Assembly: GCA_023229645.1 (NCBI GenBank)
Contig: JALNYU010000016.1
Location: 21,585 to 85,584 of the forward strand
Origin: Nevskia sp.
Lineage (GTDB): Bacteria; Pseudomonadota; Gammaproteobacteria; Nevskiales; Nevskiaceae
Direction of reading: 5' to 3'
Length of the DNA: 64,000 bases
The position numbers and the translations under genes were made by a program. Each line of letters begins with the position of its first letter. Positions within the stretch are counted from its first letter, which is position 1. Below, in pieces: positions 26,054 to 34,743 of the stretch. The notes beneath the pieces are model-generated. The model made no database searches. It had not been told where the DNA came from and worked only from the letters and a program-made list of their open reading frames with translations.

Positions 26054-26614
26054 TCATGCCGATTTCCATTTGATATTGCAGCCGACGCTTGGCACCTGCG
26101 CCGTATCGATAGTTGTCCCAGCGAATAGCGCGTCCAGTGCCGCGCGCATGCTAGCGCCTGTCACCGGGCGGCCGTTACCAGGCCGAGAATCGTCGAGCTG
26201 GCCGCGATACGCGAGCTGTAATGCGCCATCAAAAATAAAGAAATCTGGCGTGCACGTGGCCTGATAGGCGCGCGCAACAGCCTGGGTTTCGTCGTATAGA
26301 TAGGGAAACGGAAACCCGGCGTGTGCCGCTAGGGCGTGCATCTTAGCTGGCGAATCTTCCGGATAGTTTTCGGCGTCGTTACTACTGATCGCGATAAACG
26401 CAGCGCCGCGCGGCAAATAATCGTGCGCAAGCGCGACCAAGCCGGCCTGCACGTGCTTCACGTATGGGCAGTGATTGCAGATAAACATGATGACCGTTGC
26501 CTGCTGGGACTTCAGCTGTGTCAGCGTTTTTATCTGGCCGCTGGCCGTGTCGAGCAATGTGAAATCGGGCGCGGGCGTTGTCAGTGGCAACATCGCGGAC
26601 GGTGTAATGCTCAT
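26054..26614 (-). CDS. Thioredoxin-fold redoxin family protein
   Basis: 186 residues from ATG 26614, which has AGGAG eight bases upstream. A peroxiredoxin/redoxin-like core starts APDFTLLDTASGQIKTL; the active site is MFICNHCPYVKH (CxxC). Then AISSNDAENYPEDSPAKM, a conserved CTPDFFIFD cis-Pro region, and YRGQLDDSRPGNGRPVTG. This family is often annotated as alkyl hydroperoxide reductase/TSA-like; its partner is unknown. It has no signal peptide and lies 25 bp upstream of gor on the same strand, suggesting joint thiol redox work. Confidence 0.85.
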   Translation of the reverse strand: MSITPSAMLPLTTPAPDFTLLDTASGQIKTLTQLKSQQATVIMFICNHCPYVKHVQAGLVALAHDYLPRGAAFIAISSNDAENYPEDSPAKMHALAAHAGFPFPYLYDETQAVARAYQATCTPDFFIFDGALQLAYRGQLDDSRPGNGRPVTGASMRAALDALFAGTTIDTAQVPSVGCNIKWKSA

Positions 26615-26854
26615 ATCAGGTGCTCCTGAATCAATATTCAATGCGGCCAACATAGCGCCAGTTATGCCCGCTTGTATCGCCGCCTGGCTGGGCGGCGGCC
26701 CGATGTAAGGATCCGCCGACGACAATTCCGCCACGCCGCTGCGGCGACGCGGCTTCAATCTAGGGTGGCTCGAAAAGCCGGCTCTGCGCACCAAAGGTCG
26801 TGGCGAACAGCTTGGCGGCGCCTGCCAGCAGGTGCGTTGCGCCGATAGCTGAAC

Positions 26855-26875
26855 TATAATATCCGTCTATCCGTA
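26855..26875 (+). promoter_or_regulatory. metK promoter -10 with tandem TATCCGT repeat
   Basis: A perfect TATAAT (26855-26860) is followed at the likely start site by two copies of TATCCGT 8 bp apart (26860-26866, 26868-26874), which could be a regulator site. No clear -35 is present. The leader is about 35 nt, too short for a SAM riboswitch. Confidence 0.55.
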
Positions 26876-26900
26876 TAAACAGATCAAACGAGGCGCAGCA

Positions 26901-28127
26901 GTGACAACCCCATCGACCGAATACTTGTTTACCTCCGAATCCGTTTCCGAAGGTCATCCCGATAAACTCGCGGATCAGATCTCGGATGCCGTATTGGACG
27001 CGATTCTGAGCCAGGACAAGCGCGCGCGCGTGGCCTGCGAAACCTTGGTCAAAACCGGCGTTGCGATCATCGCTGGCGAAGTAACAACCTCGGCCTGGGT
27101 TGATCTCGAAGCGCTGGTCCGCAAAGTGATCAGCGATGTCGGCTACAACTCGTCGGAAGTCGGTTTCGATGGCGCCACCTGCGGCGTGTTGAACATCATT
27201 GGCAAACAGTCGCCGGACATCGCGATGGGCGTTGACGGCACCGAGAAAAAGCAGAAAGCGCCGGAAGAAATCGGTGCCGGCGACCAAGGCCTGATGTTCG
27301 GCTATGCCTGCAACGAAACCAAGGAATTGATGCCGGCGCCGATCTTCTACTCGCACCGTCTTGTGGAACAGCAGGCGAAGGTTCGTAAAGCGAAGAATTC
27401 CGGTCTGCCGTGGCTGCGCCCGGACGCAAAATCACAGGTCACGCTGCGCTATAAAGACGGCGTTGCGGTCGGCGTTGACGCCGTCGTGCTGTCGACCCAG
27501 CACGCGCCGGACGTCAAGCTCAAAGACCTGCGCGAAGCGGTCATGGAATCGATCATCAAACCGGTGATTCCGGCGAAATGGATCACCAAAGCCACCAAGT
27601 TCCACATCAACCCAACGGGCAACTTCGTCATCGGTGGCCCGGTCGGCGACTGCGGCCTGACCGGCCGTAAAATCATCGTCGACAGCTACGGCGGCTGGGC
27701 CCGCCACGGCGGCGGCGCGTTCTCCGGCAAGGATCCGTCGAAAGTCGATCGCAGCGCCGCGTACGCCGCCCGTTATGTCGCAAAAAACATTGTCGCGGCC
27801 GGCCTCGCTTCGCGGGTCGAAGTGCAAGTCAGCTACGCCATCGGCGTTGCCGAGCCGACTTCGATCTTCGTCACCAGCTTCGGCACCGGCAAAGTCAGCG
27901 ACGAGCGTCTGGAGCAGCTGGTGCGCGCTCACTTTGATCTGCGTCCGGGCGGCATCATCAAGATGCTCGACTTAGTTCACCCGATGTATCAGGCCACGGC
28001 CAGCTACGGCCATTTCGGCCGCAAGCCGTACGAGGTCAAGCTCGCCAGCGGCGAAACCTTCACCGCATTCTCGTGGGAAAAAACCGACAAGGCTGAAGCC
28101 TTGAAGGCCGACGCGAAGAAGAGCTGA
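26901..28127 (+). CDS. metK: S-adenosylmethionine synthetase
   Basis: 408 residues starting at GTG 26901 with GAGG seven bases upstream. Family signatures: FTSESVSEGHPDKLADQISD, GAGDQGLMFGYA, and GGGAFSGKDPSKVDRSAAY. It makes SAM from methionine and ATP. Somewhat longer than the E. coli enzyme but within range, with an ordinary C-terminus. It is followed after 26 bp by ahcY, so the SAM donor and SAH recycling genes form one unit. Confidence 0.98.
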   Translation: MTTPSTEYLFTSESVSEGHPDKLADQISDAVLDAILSQDKRARVACETLVKTGVAIIAGEVTTSAWVDLEALVRKVISDVGYNSSEVGFDGATCGVLNIIGKQSPDIAMGVDGTEKKQKAPEEIGAGDQGLMFGYACNETKELMPAPIFYSHRLVEQQAKVRKAKNSGLPWLRPDAKSQVTLRYKDGVAVGVDAVVLSTQHAPDVKLKDLREAVMESIIKPVIPAKWITKATKFHINPTGNFVIGGPVGDCGLTGRKIIVDSYGGWARHGGGAFSGKDPSKVDRSAAYAARYVAKNIVAAGLASRVEVQVSYAIGVAEPTSIFVTSFGTGKVSDERLEQLVRAHFDLRPGGIIKMLDLVHPMYQATASYGHFGRKPYEVKLASGETFTAFSWEKTDKAEALKADAKKS

Positions 28128-28153
28128 TCCGCGCCATCTATAGGAGTTCACGC

Positions 28154-29596
28154 ATGAACGCAGTTCTGAAACCCGCCGCGACCCCAGACTACAAAGTTAA
28201 AGACATCACGCTGGCCGAATTCGGCCGCAAGCGCATCCGTATGGCCGAAGAAGAAATGCCCGGCCTGATGAGCATCCGCGCCAAATACGCGCCGCTGCAG
28301 CCGTTAAAAGGCGTACGCCTGACCGGTTCGCTGCACATGACCAAAGAAACGGCCGTGCTGCTGGAAACACTGAAGGCGCTCGGCGCCTCGGTGCGCTGGG
28401 CCTCGTGCAATATTTTCTCAACCCAGGACGACGCCGCGGCTGCCGTCGCGGTTGCCGGCACGCCAGTCTTCGCATGGAAAGGCGAGACGCTGGAAGAGTA
28501 TTGGAGCCTCACGCTCGACTGCGTCACCCACACGCTGGCCGATGGCACGCTGGCGGGGCCGGAGCTAGTGGTTGATGACGGTGGCGACGTCACGCTGCTC
28601 ATCCATAAAGGCTACGAGCTAGAACAGGGTTCGGACTGGGTCAACACCCCGTCTGATAACCACGAAGTCCAGGTCATCAAAGACCTGCTGAAGCGCGTCG
28701 CGAAAGAGCGCCCGGGTTACTGGACGCGCGTGGTTAAAGACTGGCGCGGCGTTTCCGAGGAAACCACCACCGGCGTGCACCGCCTGTATCAGATGATGGA
28801 AGCGGGCACGCTGCTGGTGCCAGCGATCAACGTCAACGATTCCGTTACCAAGTCGAAGTTCGACAACCTCTACGGTTGCCGTGAATCGCTGGCCGATGGC
28901 ATCAAGCGCGCTACCGATTTGATGATCGCCGGCAAGGTTGCATTTGTTGCCGGCTACGGCGACGTCGGCAAAGGTTCTTCACACTCGCTGCGCGGCCTGG
29001 GCGCGCGCGTAATCGTATCGGAAATCGATCCGATCAATGCCTTGCAAGCGGCGATGGAAGGCTTTGAAGTTAAAACCATCGCTGACGTGCTGCCGTTCGC
29101 CGACATCTACGTCACGACCACCGGCAACAAAGACATCATCACCCTCGAACACATGAAGGCGATGAAGAACAACGCGCTGGTCTGCAACATCGGCCACTTC
29201 GACAACGAAATCCAGATGGACCGCCTGAACACCTCAGGCGCTGTGCGCGACAACATCAAGCCGCAGGTTGACCGCTACACGTTCCCAGACACCGGCCGCA
29301 GCATCTACGTACTGGCGGAAGGACGCTTGATCAACCTCGGTTGCGCCCACGGCCATCCGGCGTTTGTTATGAGCAATTCGTTCTCGAACCAGACGCTGGC
29401 CGCGATCGATCTCTGGATGAACAAGGATAGCTACAAGAAAACCGTCTACCGCCTGTCGAAGAAGCTTGACGAAGAAGTAGCGCGGCTGCACTTGGAGCAG
29501 ATCGGCGTGAAGCTAACGACGCTAACCGCCGCGCAGGCCGAGTATCTCGGCGTGCCGGTTGATGGCCCGTACAAGCCGGACCACTACCGCTACTAA
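28154..29596 (+). CDS. ahcY: Adenosylhomocysteinase
   Basis: 480 residues. Substrate-domain landmarks are RLTGSLHMTKETAVLLETL and DDGGDVTLL; the NAD-binding part has VAGYGDVGKGSSHSLRGLGARV; the C-terminal KPDHYRY tail is complete. It splits S-adenosylhomocysteine to homocysteine and adenosine, relieving inhibition of methyltransferases. GGAG precedes the ATG by eight bases. The 470-480 residue length with the insert is typical for proteobacteria. Confidence 0.98.
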   Translation: MNAVLKPAATPDYKVKDITLAEFGRKRIRMAEEEMPGLMSIRAKYAPLQPLKGVRLTGSLHMTKETAVLLETLKALGASVRWASCNIFSTQDDAAAAVAVAGTPVFAWKGETLEEYWSLTLDCVTHTLADGTLAGPELVVDDGGDVTLLIHKGYELEQGSDWVNTPSDNHEVQVIKDLLKRVAKERPGYWTRVVKDWRGVSEETTTGVHRLYQMMEAGTLLVPAINVNDSVTKSKFDNLYGCRESLADGIKRATDLMIAGKVAFVAGYGDVGKGSSHSLRGLGARVIVSEIDPINALQAAMEGFEVKTIADVLPFADIYVTTTGNKDIITLEHMKAMKNNALVCNIGHFDNEIQMDRLNTSGAVRDNIKPQVDRYTFPDTGRSIYVLAEGRLINLGCAHGHPAFVMSNSFSNQTLAAIDLWMNKDSYKKTVYRLSKKLDEEVARLHLEQIGVKLTTLTAAQAEYLGVPVDGPYKPDHYRY

Positions 29597-29621
29597 GGCA
29601 TTTTCGGGTCTTTAGGCCACG

Positions 29622-29678
29622 CCTGATGACTCGAAATAGCCCCGCGGCGCGTTCGCCGACGGGGGCGATGTCATCAGG
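29622..29678 (+). promoter_or_regulatory. Structured leader between ahcY and metF (candidate attenuator)
   Basis: A perfect 9-bp long-range stem (CCTGATGAC 29622-29630 with GTCATCAGG 29670-29678) encloses an inner hairpin (CCCCG 29640-29644 with CGGGG 29660-29664, plus GGCG/CGCC). The 3' arm shares three bases with the terminator stem behind it, so the two compete. I do not recognise a known SAM or SAH riboswitch consensus. Confidence 0.5.
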
Positions 29679-29702
29679 GGGCGGGCAACCGCCCCCTTTT
29701 TT
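29676..29702 (+). terminator. Intrinsic terminator upstream of metF
   Basis: Stem AGGGGGCGG with CCGCCCCCT, loop GCAA, followed by TTTTTT. It ends 14 bp before the metF ATG. It ends ahcY transcripts or attenuates metF. Confidence 0.9.
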
Positions 29703-29716
29703 ATTGAGATCGAACA

Positions 29717-30589
29717 ATGAATTCAGCCGCCGCGCAGCCTCTGCAATTTTCTTTTGAGCTGTTTCCGCCTCGGACGCCGGAAGGTGCGGCCAAACTCCCC
29801 GCCATCGTCGCGCAATTGGCAACGCTGCAGCCGAAGTATTTCTCGGTGACCTACGGTGCCGGCGGCTCAGACCAGGACGGCACTTACGACACTGTGGTTC
29901 GCGTCGTCGAAGACACCGGCATCGACGCCGCGCCGCATCTAACCTGCGTCGGCTCCTCGCGCGCCAAAATCAGCGCCCTGCTCGACCGCTACGAAGCCGC
30001 CGGCGTTAAACGCATCGTCGCGTTGCGTGGGGACTTACCAGCGACCGCACTCGGCGCCTCAGCGCCGGGGGATTTCCACTACGCCAGCGAATTGGTGCAG
30101 TTCATCCGCGAAACGCACGGCGAGCACTTTCATCTCGAAGTCGCCGCGTACCCGGAAACCCACCCACAGGCCGCCAACCCGGACGCCGATTTCGTCAATT
30201 TCCGCCGCAAAGTCGAAGCTGGCGCCAACGCCGCAATCACGCAATACTTTTTCGTCGCCGAAGCCTATTTCGATTTCGTCGAACGCTGCACGCGCGCTGG
30301 GATCGCGATCCCGGTGATTCCCGGCATCATGCCGATCACCAACCACGGCCAGCTCACACGTTTTTCTGCCGCCTGCGGCGCCGATATCCCACGCTGGATC
30401 CGCCTGCGCCTAGAACAGTTGCAGAACGATAAACCTTCGCTGCAAGCGTTCGGTCTGGACGTCATTACCCGGCTTTGCGAATCCCTGCTGAAAGCGGGCG
30501 CGCCAGGCCTGCATTTCTATACGCTCAACCAAGCCGAGACGACGCTGCGGTTGTGGCAAAACCTTGGCCTGCCCGCGCCGCATTATTGA
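29717..30589 (+). CDS. metF: Methylenetetrahydrofolate reductase
   Basis: 290 residues, full length. FSFELFPPRTPEG at the start holds the catalytic Glu; then SVTYGAGGSDQDGTYDTV, a region with RIVALRGDLP, AAYPETHPQA, ITQYFFVAEAYFDFV and IPVIPGIMPITNHGQL. It reduces methylene-THF to methyl-THF with FAD, supplying methyl groups to homocysteine. It closes the cycle with metK and ahcY upstream. Its stop codon lies inside the first terminal repeat of a MITE-like element. Confidence 0.97.
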   Translation: MNSAAAQPLQFSFELFPPRTPEGAAKLPAIVAQLATLQPKYFSVTYGAGGSDQDGTYDTVVRVVEDTGIDAAPHLTCVGSSRAKISALLDRYEAAGVKRIVALRGDLPATALGASAPGDFHYASELVQFIRETHGEHFHLEVAAYPETHPQAANPDADFVNFRRKVEAGANAAITQYFFVAEAYFDFVERCTRAGIAIPVIPGIMPITNHGQLTRFSAACGADIPRWIRLRLEQLQNDKPSLQAFGLDVITRLCESLLKAGAPGLHFYTLNQAETTLRLWQNLGLPAPHY

Positions 30590-30788
30590 TTCGGCCACAA
30601 AATAGTTGAACGAGGTGCTACGCGGCAATTTGAGATCGCATTCTTTCGAGACGGCGTGAGTGGTCGAATTAATAATAAAATCAAATTGCTTTGTTATTGA
30701 TCCGGCCATTTCTCGCTTTCTCGGAAGTGCGGCATCCGGTTTGGCATTGCACTGTCTTTATTCAACTACTTAATGGCCGGATCAATAA
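30583..30788. repeat. MITE-like element with 15-17 bp terminal inverted repeats
   Basis: TTATTGATTCGGCCA (30583-30597) and its one-mismatch copy TTATTGATCCGGCCATT (30694-30710) face an exact inverted copy AATGGCCGGATCAATAA (30772-30788). CGCCGCA flanks both sides (30576-30582 and 30791-30797, two bases beyond the right end), like a target duplication. The interior is AT-rich and has no gene. It supplies the TGA of metF. A simpler reading is a 95-bp inverted-repeat structure. Confidence 0.45.
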
Positions 30789-30943
30789 ACCGCCGCACTG
30801 CTTGCGCCTACGGTCCAGTCTCGCGGCAGAAAACAAACACTGGCGCTGCCTCGATAACCACACCGCACTCGTGGCACAGTCCTCGCCTTCAGGATGTATC
30901 CGCGGCTGCATCTGTGCCCGCCCTATTACTCAGGAGATGTTCA

Positions 30944-32278
30944 GTGTCCTTTCCTTCGTCACGCGCACTGGTCGCGCTGCTGTTCACCGCGCTGCCGTAC
31001 GCCGTCAGTAGCACCGCCGTCGCCGCCGAAACGCCGGTCGCCGCACCGGTACACATCGCGCTACGTGCCGCACACTTGATCGATGGCCTGAGCGATAAGC
31101 CGATCGACAACGCCGTCGTGCTGATTGATGACGACAAAATCACCGCCGTCGGCAGCAAACTCGCAATTCCCGCCGGCTATGAAACTATCGATCTGGGTGG
31201 CGCGACACTGCTACCGGGCTTCGTCGACTGCCACACGCACATCACTTCCGATCCGAGCGACTACTACAAGACACTGGTGCGCGAGAGCGCCATCGACGAA
31301 GCCGTGCGTGCGCACGTGTTCGCCGAGCGCACGCTGCTTGCCGGCTTCACTACGGTGCGCAATGTCGGCGCGGGCGACTACATCGATATCGCGCTGCGTA
31401 ACGCAATCGACGAAGGCTACGCCCGCGGCCCGCGTATCGTCGCAGCCGGCCATGCAATCGGCGCCACCGGCGGTCACGGTGACCGCACCGGCGTTTCACC
31501 GTACCTGCATATCGACGGCTTCAGCGGCGTCGCCGACGGCGTCGAAGGCGTGCGCCTGAAAGTACGCGAGCAAATCAAATACGGCGCTGACGCGATCAAA
31601 ATGATCGCGACCGCCGGCGTCTTAACCGAGGAAGATTCAGTCGGCGCGCCGCAGTACACGCAAGCCGAGATGGACGCCCTGGTTGATGAAGCGCACCGCT
31701 GGGGCCGGAAAGTCGCGGCGCATGCGCACGGCACCGAGGGCATCAAAATGGCCGTGCGGGCCGGCGTAGACTCGATCGAGCACGGCAGCTTTATCGACGA
31801 CGAAGGCATCAAAATGATGAAGCAACGCGGCACGTATCTGGTCGCCGACATCTATAACGATGACTACATCCTCGCCGAATACGCGAAGCTGAACTTCCCG
31901 CAGAAAATTCTCGACAAGGAGCGCTTGGTCGGCCGTACGCAGCGCGAAAACTTCCGCAAGGCGGCGCAGGCCGGCGTCAAAATCGCCTACGGCACCGATG
32001 CCGGCGTTTATCCGCACGGCGACAACGGCAAGCAGTTCGCAAAGCAAGTCGAATGGGGCCAGACGCCGATACAGGCGATCAAGGCGGCGACCAGCAGCGC
32101 CGCCGACCTGCTCGGCCGCAGCAAAATGATCGGCAGCGTCAGCGCCGGCCACTACGCGGATTTAGTCGCCGTTGACGGCGACCCGCTGGCCGACATCAAG
32201 CAACTCGAACACGTCGCCTTTGTTATGAAAGGCGGCACGGTGTACAAGCGCAGCGGCAAGGCGGTCGCGCCGGAATAG
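30944..32278 (+). CDS. Secreted amidohydrolase (imidazolonepropionase-like, COG1228)
   Basis: 444 residues from GTG 30944, chosen because AGGAG lies seven bases upstream and a signal peptide follows (FPSSRALVALLFTALPYAVS, cut near AVA-AE). The amidohydrolase barrel shows FVDCHTHITSDPS, IKMIATAGV (carbamylated Lys position), KVAAHAHGTEG, SIEHGSFID and YGTDAGVYPHGDN, the set of metal ligands. Related enzymes cleave Xaa-Pro/Arg dipeptides in the periplasm. Substrate not determinable. Single-gene unit. Confidence 0.88.
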   Translation: MSFPSSRALVALLFTALPYAVSSTAVAAETPVAAPVHIALRAAHLIDGLSDKPIDNAVVLIDDDKITAVGSKLAIPAGYETIDLGGATLLPGFVDCHTHITSDPSDYYKTLVRESAIDEAVRAHVFAERTLLAGFTTVRNVGAGDYIDIALRNAIDEGYARGPRIVAAGHAIGATGGHGDRTGVSPYLHIDGFSGVADGVEGVRLKVREQIKYGADAIKMIATAGVLTEEDSVGAPQYTQAEMDALVDEAHRWGRKVAAHAHGTEGIKMAVRAGVDSIEHGSFIDDEGIKMMKQRGTYLVADIYNDDYILAEYAKLNFPQKILDKERLVGRTQRENFRKAAQAGVKIAYGTDAGVYPHGDNGKQFAKQVEWGQTPIQAIKAATSSAADLLGRSKMIGSVSAGHYADLVAVDGDPLADIKQLEHVAFVMKGGTVYKRSGKAVAPE

Positions 32279-32320
32279 GCCACCGATGACAGAATTCATG
32301 CTGCCGCTTTAAGCTGCGGC

Positions 32321-32962
32321 ATGATCCTGCAACTCCTCGATTATTCTGGCTCCGCGGTCTTCGCGGTCAGCGGCGCGTTAGCGGCTGGGCGCAAGAGTTT
32401 GGACGTGCTCGGCGTCGTCGTCATCGCACTCGTCACTGCGACCGGTGGCGGCACGATTCGCGACTTATTGCTCGACCGCCACCCGGTGTTCTGGATCGCC
32501 GACCCGGCTTATGTTGCGGTTATCGTGGGCGCTGCATTGCTGACGATCCCGTACACGCGCTGGGTGCGGCCGCCACTGCAGTCGTTGCAGATTGTTGATG
32601 CCCTCGGCCTCGCGTTTTTCTCGATTGCCGGCGCGCAAGTTGCCGAAAGCAAAGCCCACTCCGGGCTGATCGTGGTGATGATGGCGACGATCACCGGCGC
32701 CTTCGGCGGCGTCTTGCGTGACGTGCTTTGCAACGACATCCCGATGATCTTGCGCAAAGGCAATATTTACGCAACCGCCGTCATCGTCGGCGCCACCGTT
32801 TACGTGCTGTCGCTGCGCTTCGGGCTCACCCGGGGGCCGGCGACGGTGGTTGGAATGATCACCATCGCCTCGCTGCGGCTCGGCGCGATCGCATGGAACT
32901 GGAGCTTGCCGGTTTACACGTTCGCCGATGAACGTGCCCCGCCGAAGCGGGATAAGGACTGA
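32321..32962 (+). CDS. TRIC/YicG-family cation channel protein (UPF0126)
   Basis: 213 residues with about seven hydrophobic helices in two repeated halves. The halves have matching landmarks: VFAVSGALAAGRKSLDVLG with GGGTIRDLLLDRHPVFWI, and AFFSIAGAQVAESKAHSG with GGVLRDVLCNDIPMIL. Bacterial TRIC proteins conduct monovalent cations across the inner membrane. Its stop overlaps the mtgA start (TGATG), so they are translationally coupled. Confidence 0.88.
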   Translation: MILQLLDYSGSAVFAVSGALAAGRKSLDVLGVVVIALVTATGGGTIRDLLLDRHPVFWIADPAYVAVIVGAALLTIPYTRWVRPPLQSLQIVDALGLAFFSIAGAQVAESKAHSGLIVVMMATITGAFGGVLRDVLCNDIPMILRKGNIYATAVIVGATVYVLSLRFGLTRGPATVVGMITIASLRLGAIAWNWSLPVYTFADERAPPKRDKD

Positions 32963-33630
32963 TGCTGCGCCGGGTGCGCCGCCTGTGCTGGCTGCTGCCG
33001 CTGGCCTTTATCGCCTTCGGCGTACTGCTGGTGCTGCTGTTGCGCGTTGTGCCGCCGCCGACCAGCGCCTTTATGCTGGCGTCCGACGTGCGCCCGGTGC
33101 GCTACACCTGGGTGCCTTGGTCGAAGATCGCCCCTAGCGCGGCGCTGGCCGTGGTCGCGGCCGAAGATCAGAAATTCCCAGACCACTGGGGCTTCGATTT
33201 TGAAGCGATCGACAAAGCGATCGACCACAACCAGAAATCAAAACGCATCCGCGGCGCGAGCACGATCAGCCAGCAGACTGCCAAAAATCTCTTCCTATGG
33301 TCCGGCCGCAGCTATATCCGCAAAGGCTTGGAACTCGGCGATACGCTGCTCCTGGAAGGCCTCTGGCCGAAGCGGCGCATTCTTGAGGTGTATCTGAACA
33401 TCGCGCAGTTCGGCCCGGGGATTTATGGGGTCGAAGCAGCCGCGCGGCGTTATTTCGGCAAACCGGCGGCACAGCTGAGCCGTCACGAAGCGGCGCTGCT
33501 CGCCGCGGTGCTGCCGAACCCGGTGAAATTGCACGCCGATCGGCCCTCGGACTACGTGCAGGAACGGACCGCCGACATCGAGCAGCAGATGCAGCAGCTC
33601 GGCACCGGCTACCTTGCTGCACTGCGTTAG
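32962..33630 (+). CDS. mtgA: Monofunctional biosynthetic peptidoglycan transglycosylase
   Basis: 222 residues with one N-terminal transmembrane helix (CWLLPLAFIAFGVLLVLLLR). GT51 motifs: VAAEDQKFPDHWGFD with the catalytic Glu, RGASTISQQTAKNLFLW, ILEVYLNIAQFGPGIYGVE and RHEAALLAAVLPNP. It polymerises lipid II glycan strands at the inner membrane. Overlaps the upstream channel gene. Confidence 0.96.
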   Translation: MLRRVRRLCWLLPLAFIAFGVLLVLLLRVVPPPTSAFMLASDVRPVRYTWVPWSKIAPSAALAVVAAEDQKFPDHWGFDFEAIDKAIDHNQKSKRIRGASTISQQTAKNLFLWSGRSYIRKGLELGDTLLLEGLWPKRRILEVYLNIAQFGPGIYGVEAAARRYFGKPAAQLSRHEAALLAAVLPNPVKLHADRPSDYVQERTADIEQQMQQLGTGYLAALR

Positions 33631-33969
33631 CCAGTATAGCCGGCGTTACTTGAGAAAAAACTCGTAACTAACCGAAATCAATAATAATCCTGTCTATACA
33701 CACAGTGTCTGTGGATAAGCGTGTTAACAACCCTTGGGGAGCGTCGCTAAGTGATCGTCGCTGCGGGGTTTTTCTGCATTCCGCTTACTTTGTAACCAAA
33801 GTGTTTTACTGTTTGTTTTCATAATCTTAAATAACTTTTTGGGCATTTTTACAGTTTTGTGTAGCCACCGCAGGCGTTCCACGCGGCGCTGCACCACGAA
33901 TGTGCATAACTTACAACCGCCGAAACGGCCCCTGTCTTGCATGAATCGCAATTCGGTAAACTGCGGTGC
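33631..33969. other. AT-rich intergenic region between mtgA and thiD
   Basis: No gene is supported. It holds one perfect DnaA-box 9-mer (TGTGGATAA, 33710-33718) and a hairpin 33729-33770 followed by TTTTTC that may terminate mtgA. A markedly AT-rich stretch (about 33775-33870) may contain the thiD promoter. No TPP-riboswitch sequence is seen. Confidence 0.45.
33729..33773 (+). terminator. Possible terminator after mtgA
   Basis: Outer stem AACCC (33729-33733) with GGGTT (33766-33770), inner stem AGCG/CGCT, then TTTTTC. The stem is broken by unpaired bases, so efficiency is doubtful. Confidence 0.35.
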
Positions 33970-34743
33970 ATGCCCGCGCGTCCACCCTTCGTACTCTGCC
34001 TCTCCGGGCACGATCCTATCGGCGGCGCCGGCCTGCACGCCGACATCGAGACGCTCAGCGCATTCGGGGTTCATGGCTTAAGCGCGGTCACCGCGCTGAC
34101 GGTTCAGGACAGCCGCAACGTCGCCCGTGTCGTGCCGACCGACCCCAACCTGCTCGCCGCGCAATTGGACTGCTTGCTCGCCGACTGCCAGCCGGATGCG
34201 ATCAAGCTCGGGTTGATCGGCGCAATCGAACAGCTGCCGGTCATCGCTGAGGTGCTCCGTCGCTGCGCGGTGCCGGTGGTTTGCGACCCAGTATTGCGCG
34301 CCGGTGGCGGCGCCGAACTGGTGCCGGGCAGCTACGCTGCCGCGCTCCGCCAGATCTTGCTGCCGCTCGTTACCGTGCTAACCCCGAACGCCGCCGAAGC
34401 CCGCCGGTTAGCGCCGGAAGCCGATGATCTCAATGCTGCCGGCCGCGCCTTGCTCACTGCCGGCTGCGCGCAAGTGCTGATCACCGGCGGCGACGAACCT
34501 GGGCCAACCGTCGTTAATCTTGGGTATCAACCGAATACCGCGCCGCAGCGGTATGTTTGGCCGCGGCTACCGGAGACTTTTCACGGCGCCGGCTGCACGT
34601 TGGCCTCGGCCATTGCCGCCCGCCTCGCGCAAGGCGATACAATCGCCGCCGCGCTGCAACAAGCACAGGCCTGGACCCAGGCCAGTCTGGCGCGCGCTTA
34701 CGCAGTCGGTCACGGCCGACGTATCCCGGGACGACTACCTTGA
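33970..34743 (+). CDS. thiD: Hydroxymethylpyrimidine/phosphomethylpyrimidine kinase
   Basis: 257 residues from ATG 33970. A ribokinase-like fold with LCLSGHDPIGGAGLHADIETL at the start, IKLGLIGAIEQL, VVCDPVLRAGGGAELVP, LTPNAAEARRL and the C-terminal catalytic FHGAGCTLASAIAA. It phosphorylates HMP twice in thiamine synthesis. TTG 33937 is an upstream alternative without better evidence. It overlaps thiE by four bases. Confidence 0.95.
   Translation: MPARPPFVLCLSGHDPIGGAGLHADIETLSAFGVHGLSAVTALTVQDSRNVARVVPTDPNLLAAQLDCLLADCQPDAIKLGLIGAIEQLPVIAEVLRRCAVPVVCDPVLRAGGGAELVPGSYAAALRQILLPLVTVLTPNAAEARRLAPEADDLNAAGRALLTAGCAQVLITGGDEPGPTVVNLGYQPNTAPQRYVWPRLPETFHGAGCTLASAIAARLAQGDTIAAALQQAQAWTQASLARAYAVGHGRRIPGRLP

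Noticed and set aside
26795..26900. SAM riboswitch ahead of metK
   Set aside because: The leader after the TATAAT box is about 35 nt and has no suitable stems.
29623..29636. Hammerhead ribozyme core (CTGATGA ... CGAAA)
   Set aside because: Only two bases separate the two core elements, so stem II cannot form.
33631..33969. TPP riboswitch upstream of thiD
   Set aside because: The conserved CTGAGA and ACCTGATCTGG-type segments are absent.
33724..34074. Minus-strand frame of 116 codons over the mtgA-thiD spacer
   Set aside because: Overlaps the thiD start, no family match and no ribosome-binding site.
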